Of a stretch of 16,419 nucleotides of DNA, positions 13,298-16,419 are shown in pieces. Each line of letters opens with the position of its first letter. Within the stretch, counting starts at the first letter, position 1. The stretch is from Methanoregulaceae archaeon (lineage in GTDB: Archaea; Halobacteriota; Methanomicrobia; Methanomicrobiales; Methanospirillaceae): assembly GCA_019695435.1 (NCBI GenBank), contig JACTVF010000014.1, forward strand, positions 1 to 16,419, written 5' to 3'. The translations under genes were made by a program, and so were the position numbers. The notes beneath the pieces were generated by a model. That model did not search any database. It saw only the letters and a list, made by a program, of their open reading frames with translations, and had not been told where the DNA came from.

Positions 13298-13726
13298 TCA
13301 GACGACCTGCGTCTTTCCACCAGTCTTCTCGATCTTTGCCTTTGCCTGGAGAGAGAATGCCGCTGCAGAGATGTTGAGCTTCTTTGTGACTTTTCCGCTG
13401 CCCAGCACCTTCTCGATGCCGATATCGGCGGCGTTTAAGACAATTGCATCTCCGTCCTGTTTGGCGATTCCCTGGGCAAGAAGCGAGGGTACGATCTGAT
13501 CGATAATCCCGACATCCATGGAGGACACAGTGACGGCAGGGTTATGGAAGAACCCATCCTTACCAAAGACCGGTCCTCCCATTTCCATATACCACTTGAC
13601 AAAGTGGTGGGCGTTGATGCCTGCGCGTCCCCTTCCGCCACGGTTGCCTGCACCCCGGCGGTTCTTGTGGGTTCCGCCGCCACACGTCCGCGTTCCGCGG
13701 TATTTTGAACGTTTGTTGGTTGGCAT
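13298..13726 (-). CDS. rpl15: 50S ribosomal protein L15 (uL15)
   Basis: A 142-residue large-subunit protein. The N-terminal arm is the rRNA-binding Gly/Arg-rich loop GGGTHKNRRGAGNRGGRGRA (16-35), followed by the HHFVKWYMEMGGPVFGKDGF segment typical of archaeal and eukaryotic uL15 and a C-terminal globular domain with VLGSGKVTKKL. Its ATG lies 4 bases past the uL30 stop, and the Shine-Dalgarno GAGGTGA (13731-13737) contains that stop codon. SecY follows directly, the order conserved from bacteria to archaea. Confidence 0.98.
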   Translation of the reverse strand: MPTNKRSKYRGTRTCGGGTHKNRRGAGNRGGRGRAGINAHHFVKWYMEMGGPVFGKDGFFHNPAVTVSSMDVGIIDQIVPSLLAQGIAKQDGDAIVLNAADIGIEKVLGSGKVTKKLNISAAAFSLQAKAKIEKTGGKTQVV

Positions 13727-13730
13727 CTCT

Positions 13731-13737
13731 TCACCTC
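13731..13737 (-). promoter_or_regulatory. Shine-Dalgarno of uL15 containing the uL30 stop codon
   Basis: GAGGTGA on the - strand; its last three bases TGA are the uL30 stop codon. Ribosomes ending uL30 stand on the uL15 initiation site, which implies tight coupling. Confidence 0.75.
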
Positions 13738-14192
13738 ATCTTATAGAGGAGAGTATTGATCTCCGGACCATAATAGCCAAGCGCTCCACCCTGTACGAAC
13801 GTGCGCTTTGTGGTCTTGTATCCCTTGCGCGGCGGGTGAAGCCGGAGAACCGGCTTGAGGCCCGGAATGTCGCGCAACTTTGACTCGCCCTTTGCCAGTG
13901 CCTGTGCAAATTCGATGATAGTGCTGAAGGTCGAGTTGGACTTGATATACTCATCCGTCAAGGGATCGTCCCCGATCACGCGGCCACGGGTCGTGAGAAG
14001 GGTCTCGAGGGTCGCCGCATCCACTTCACCGTAGGCAACGTAATCCTTCACCTTACGGATCATCCCGAGGTTCTCGGGAGTGTCCGCCACGAGCACGCAG
14101 TGGTTGATGTGGTGCAGACGGAGCATCTTTAACGTGTCTTTGATGTCCCGGCGGGTATTGACCACGCCACGGACCTGCACGACTGCGTACAT
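13731..14192 (-). CDS. rpl30: 50S ribosomal protein L30 (uL30)
   Basis: A 153-residue uL30 of the longer archaeal form, which has a C-terminal extension lacking in the 60-residue bacterial protein. The core is YAVVQVRGVVNTRRDIKDTL (2-21), LRLHHINHCVLV and the central VAYGEVDAATLETLLTTRG. The C-terminal third has FAQALAKGESKLRDIPGLKP and LHPPRKGYKTTKRTF, as in archaeal and eukaryotic homologues. Its ATG directly abuts the uS5 TAA, with a run of six G ending about 9 bases before it. Confidence 0.97.
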   Translation of the reverse strand: MYAVVQVRGVVNTRRDIKDTLKMLRLHHINHCVLVADTPENLGMIRKVKDYVAYGEVDAATLETLLTTRGRVIGDDPLTDEYIKSNSTFSTIIEFAQALAKGESKLRDIPGLKPVLRLHPPRKGYKTTKRTFVQGGALGYYGPEINTLLYKMR

Positions 14193-14810
14193 TTACTCTG
14201 ACCCCCCGGTTCTGATCATATTGGTCTCTTTTAACGCGTTGAACGTTGCCTTAGCGAAATTGATCGTCGTGCGCGTCTGTCCACGTGCAAAGGTCCAGAC
14301 ATCCTTGATGCCGGCGAGTTCAAGCACTTTCTTGCTGATATCACCGGTGACAAGGCCGATACCCTGCGGTGCGGGCTTGAGGGTGATCCGGACACTGCCG
14401 GCCGCTCCAACAACCTGCATCGGGATGGAGTGCATAACATCGCACCCGCATTCCCAGCTGCCGCACCCGCGGCGCACCTTTACAAGGTTCATCTTCGCCT
14501 TGGTGATCGCTTTCTTGATTGCGTCACCGACCTGAACGTCTTTTCCCTGGCCGAAGCCGATGTACCCGTTCCGGTTGCCGACAATCACGACGGCACGGAA
14601 CTGGACCCGGCGGCCCGAGTCGGTCATCCTCTGCATCATGGCGATATCGAGAACCTCGTCTTCGAGGTCCGGGAGGAACATATCGACGATCTCGGGTTCC
14701 TTGATCGGCCTGCCGCTCTCGAGGACCTGATCGATACTCTTGATCTCTCCTGATGCGACAAGCTTGCCAAGACCGGTGACCGGGCGCCATTCTGCCTTTT
14801 CGTATGCCAT
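14193..14810 (-). CDS. rps5: 30S ribosomal protein S5 (uS5)
   Basis: A 205-residue small-subunit protein involved in decoding accuracy. The N-terminal archaeal region with W8 R P V T G L G K leads to the double-stranded RNA-binding half (about 65-130), with [20 protein letters not shown] and [20 protein letters not shown], the archaeal/eukaryotic Cys-containing variant of this loop. The C-terminal half has [19 protein letters not shown] and ends in the [19 protein letters not shown] block. Its ATG abuts the uL18 TAA; GGTG within the last uL18 codons serves as ribosome site. Confidence 0.98.
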   Translation of the reverse strand: MAYEKAEWRPVTGLGKLVASGEIKSIDQVLESGRPIKEPEIVDMFLPDLEDEVLDIAMMQRMTDSGRRVQFRAVVIVGNRNGYIGFGQGKDVQVGDAIKKAITKAKMNLVKVRRGCGSWECGCDVMHSIPMQVVGAAGSVRITLKPAPQGIGLVTGDISKKVLELAGIKDVWTFARGQTRTTINFAKATFNALKETNMIRTGGSE

Positions 14811-15335
14811 TTACACCAGCTCCTTCTTTATGGCGGCTGCCACCTGCTCGACATTCCTGACGATATCTCCGGCCTTCTTGTTGTAGGCTGCAATATGTGC
14901 ACCCTTGAGCCGTTCCTCTGAGGGAACGATCCCTTCGCCGTGCGGGATCTCAAGGCCTGCATCGACTGCCCCTTTAAGCGCGGCAAAGACCCGTGCTCCC
15001 GGGGTTGCCCGGGCAAGGCCGATATCGAGGATCGCGCGATCCTGCCCTGCTTTTTTTGCCTTTGCGGCAAAGAGCATGCCTGTAAGGTATGCTGCAGGCG
15101 TGTTTGCAGTTGCCCCGGTGTAGCCGTACTTTTCGAGTTCGGAAGAATTTGCCGATACAAGGGTCTTATCCCCGTCCATCTCGGCGGTGACCAGCTGAAT
15201 AAGGATATGCCGGTTTGTCCTGCGTACGACCATGCGCGGCGCATCAGCGACAACGAGCTTGGTTCTCTGGTAATAATCAGTTCTGCCTTCTCTCCGCCTG
15301 CGGAAAGCGACTAAATACCGTGGTCCGGTCGCCAT
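14811..15335 (-). CDS. rpl18: 50S ribosomal protein L18 (uL18)
   Basis: A 174-residue archaeal uL18, which binds 5S rRNA in the central protuberance. Features: the N-terminal [20 protein letters not shown] segment (3-22), [14 protein letters not shown] (37-50), the [19 protein letters not shown] helix (79-97), the [20 protein letters not shown] core and a C-terminal helix ending in [15 protein letters not shown] lies about 10 bases upstream of the ATG, inside the last eL19 codons; one base separates the ATG from the eL19 TAA. Confidence 0.97.
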   Translation of the reverse strand: MATGPRYLVAFRRRREGRTDYYQRTKLVVADAPRMVVRRTNRHILIQLVTAEMDGDKTLVSANSSELEKYGYTGATANTPAAYLTGMLFAAKAKKAGQDRAILDIGLARATPGARVFAALKGAVDAGLEIPHGEGIVPSEERLKGAHIAAYNKKAGDIVRNVEQVAAAIKKELV

Positions 15336-15336
15336 G

Positions 15337-15789
15337 TTACTTCAGCCTCCCGGCAATGATCTCCATCTGTGCTTTCATGTGCGCGACACTTCGGAACTGC
15401 CCGCCGGCTGCCTTGCGGTAGATGACCCGGTAGAGGTGCCGGTCAATGGTACCGGCCTCGCGGAGTGCGACGAGTGCCTTCCTGATCGCACGGATCTTCT
15501 GGATCCATGCCCGCTTGCTGGGGGTCCTTGCGCCCTGTGCACCTTTCCGTTTCCCGACCCCTTTGCGGTGGCCGTATGCCCGCTGTGCGGTGCGTATGCG
15601 TGCCCTGCCACGGCTCACACCTTTCTTCTGGTGCGCCTTGATCGCACCATCGGTGATGAGCCCGCGCAGATCCTCGCGGGAGATAGCGTTCTCGATGTCC
15701 GAGAGGCGCTCGGGGTCGAACCAGACGCGGTTGACACCACATTTCAGGATCGATGCGGAGATGCGTCTCTGGCTGGCGACATCAGTCAT
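15337..15789 (-). CDS. rpl19e: 50S ribosomal protein L19e (eL19)
   Basis: A 150-residue large-subunit protein found in archaea and eukaryotes only. It has the typical [20 protein letters not shown] start (7-26), the basic long-helix region [40 protein letters not shown], and the C-terminal [20 protein letters not shown] (118-137). It overlaps the eL32 gene by 8 bases (ATGACTGA holds its start and the eL32 stop), and its GAGGTGA ribosome site (15796-15802) lies in the last eL32 codons. Confidence 0.98.
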   Translation of the reverse strand: MTDVASQRRISASILKCGVNRVWFDPERLSDIENAISREDLRGLITDGAIKAHQKKGVSRGRARIRTAQRAYGHRKGVGKRKGAQGARTPSKRAWIQKIRAIRKALVALREAGTIDRHLYRVIYRKAAGGQFRSVAHMKAQMEIIAGRLK

Positions 15790-16419
15790 TCTTCTTCACC
15801 TCGGATGAGGACTTTTTCTTTGCTTTTGCCTTCTCGGCCTTGGGCTTCTCCTCGGCAGCTGCCGGCTTCTTTTCGGCAGCTGCCGGCTTCTTTTCGGCCT
15901 TTAACGGAGCAGATTTTTTGGCAGGAGTCTTTGCCGCTTCCTTTGCCTTTGGCTTTGCGGCCTTCTCCTCGTTCTTTGCGGTTTCCTTGGAGGCAGGCTT
16001 GGACTTTGAGGTGGAAGCCTTCACCGGTTTTTTCTTTTCAGCGCCTTTCTTTTTGGTACCTTCTGCCCTGGAAGTGCTTTTCTTTGCCGGGGCCTCTTTC
16101 CTGGCCTCTTTTGCCTTCTTCTCTTTCTTGTCCTTTGCCGCTTCCACTTCAGGCTCGGCGGGAGCCTCTTCCCTGACGGGCTCCTTGATCATATGTGCAT
16201 TGAGGATCTTGAAGCCTGACGCTGCTGCCTTCTCCTGAAGAGCTTTGCGCTTGCGTGCACCGACGCCGGCTGATATCCGGATCGCCTGGGTCTTCGCGTC
16301 AAGTTTTTCGAGATCTTTTTCCATAAACACCAGCACTTCAAAGAATCCGCTGGGGTGCATGCCGCGCACCGCAACCGGGCTGCCAAAGCCGGGCTTGGGC
16401 AGGTTGCCCTTCGCCTTTC
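15782..16419 (-). CDS. rpl32e: 50S ribosomal protein L32e (eL32) with long Lys/Ala-rich C-terminal tail (partial, 5' end outside window)
   Basis: The frame is open to the window edge, so the N-terminal part is missing. The visible protein begins KAKGNLPKPGFGSPVAVRG and continues MHPSGFFEVLVFMEKDLEKL, IRISAGVGARKRKALQEKA and GFKILNA, the conserved C-terminal half of eL32, which binds 23S rRNA. The eL32 proteins I know stop near the GFKILN motif; this one runs on for about 138 residues (coding bases about 15785-16198) of low-complexity Lys, Ala, Glu and Pro. The tail includes two exact AEKKPAA-type heptads from a 21-bp tandem repeat. The tail is strongly charged, mixed acidic-basic first and then mostly basic, and should be disordered. 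It overlaps eL19 by 8 bases. Confidence 0.92.
   Translation of the reverse strand, partial: KAKGNLPKPGFGSPVAVRGMHPSGFFEVLVFMEKDLEKLDAKTQAIRISAGVGARKRKALQEKAAASGFKILNAHMIKEPVREEAPAEPEVEAAKDKKEKKAKEARKEAPAKKSTSRAEGTKKKGAEKKKPVKASTSKSKPASKETAKNEEKAAKPKAKEAAKTPAKKSAPLKAEKKPAAAEKKPAAAEEKPKAEKAKAKKKSSSEVKKND
15796..15802 (-). promoter_or_regulatory. Shine-Dalgarno of eL19 inside the eL32 tail
   Basis: GAGGTGA on the - strand, 6 bases before the eL19 ATG at 15789, lies within the final codons of eL32. Confidence 0.75.
15852..15893. repeat. Two exact copies of a 21-bp tandem repeat inside the eL32 tail
   Basis: Unit 15852-15872 is repeated exactly at 15873-15893, and a third copy begins at 15894 but diverges after about 5 bases. 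On the - strand it encodes a seven-residue unit of Ala, Glu, Lys and Pro, so copy-number change by slippage keeps the frame. Confidence 0.85.
15873..15893. repeat. Second copy of the 21-bp repeat
   Basis: Exact copy of 15852-15872, within the eL32 coding sequence. Confidence 0.8.

Noticed and set aside
12666..13499. 277-residue + strand frame across SecY and uL15
   Set aside because: It crosses two well-conserved - strand genes and their junction and has no similarity to known proteins.
15852..15893. Tandem repeat as a possible CRISPR or mobile-element mark
   Set aside because: The copies are directly adjacent without spacers, keep the reading frame, and encode part of the eL32 tail.
15334..16176. 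280-residue + strand frame across eL19 and eL32
   Set aside because: Antisense to two conserved ribosomal genes; the Leu/Pro/Ser-rich end is only the complement of Lys/Glu/Ala codons.

Overview
The window looks like chromosomal DNA of a methanogenic archaeon of the order Methanomicrobiales, probably a Methanoregula-like lineage. The reasons are the end of a methyl-H4MPT:coenzyme M methyltransferase (mtr) operon, an archaeal-type spc ribosomal protein operon with archaeal SecY, AdkA, DUF106 and Cmk, an S-layer-like surface protein of a type I associate with Methanomicrobiales, TATA-box promoters, and T-tract ends instead of classic bacterial terminators. The order assignment is from memory of these families, not from a search.

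Layout. (1) 1-1416, + strand: the 3' end of the mtr operon. The first coding sequence is a fragment that joins the C-terminal tail of MtrA to a complete MtrG with no start codon between them. It is followed by mtrH and a T12 terminator. (2) 1405-3749, - strand: three single genes, each with its own promoter or terminator: a TPR protein, a signal-peptide/stalk/membrane-anchor surface protein that is probably leaderless, and an unrecognised 14-18 kDa protein. (3) 3896-6518: a divergent pair and a follower. A tandem rubredoxin with a long lysine-rich N-terminal tail lies on the - strand; an APC amino acid permease and a MarC-family membrane protein lie on the + strand. (4) 6519-6914: a non-coding stretch with several hairpins and T-tracts. 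(5) 6915-8393, - strand: a polytopic GT-C-like glycosyltransferase in a clearly A+T-richer island. (6) 8667-9979, - strand: a GNAT acetyltransferase translationally coupled to a DUF2156 protein. (7) 10070-16419, - strand: one continuous operon, read as eL32-eL19-uL18-uS5-uL30-uL15-SecY-AdkA-DUF106-Cmk, cut by the window edge inside eL32.

How the genes work together. The mtr genes make the membrane complex that moves the methyl group from tetrahydromethanopterin to coenzyme M and pumps sodium ions. The spc operon couples ribosome assembly (five complete large/small subunit proteins plus eL32) with the membrane insertion machinery (SecY and the Oxa1-superfamily DUF106 protein) and two nucleoside monophosphate kinases. 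Genes in this operon overlap or abut, and Shine-Dalgarno motifs often lie on the stop codon of the gene before.

The most noteworthy items are the apparent MtrA-MtrG fusion, a ~38-residue stretch in MtrH that seems longer than in other orders, the Lys-rich tail on a double rubredoxin, the ~138-residue Lys/Ala-rich C-terminal extension of eL32 with a 21-bp tandem repeat, and two non-coding regions with hairpin potential. I saw no CRISPR array, tRNA, rRNA, insertion sequence or obvious defence system.
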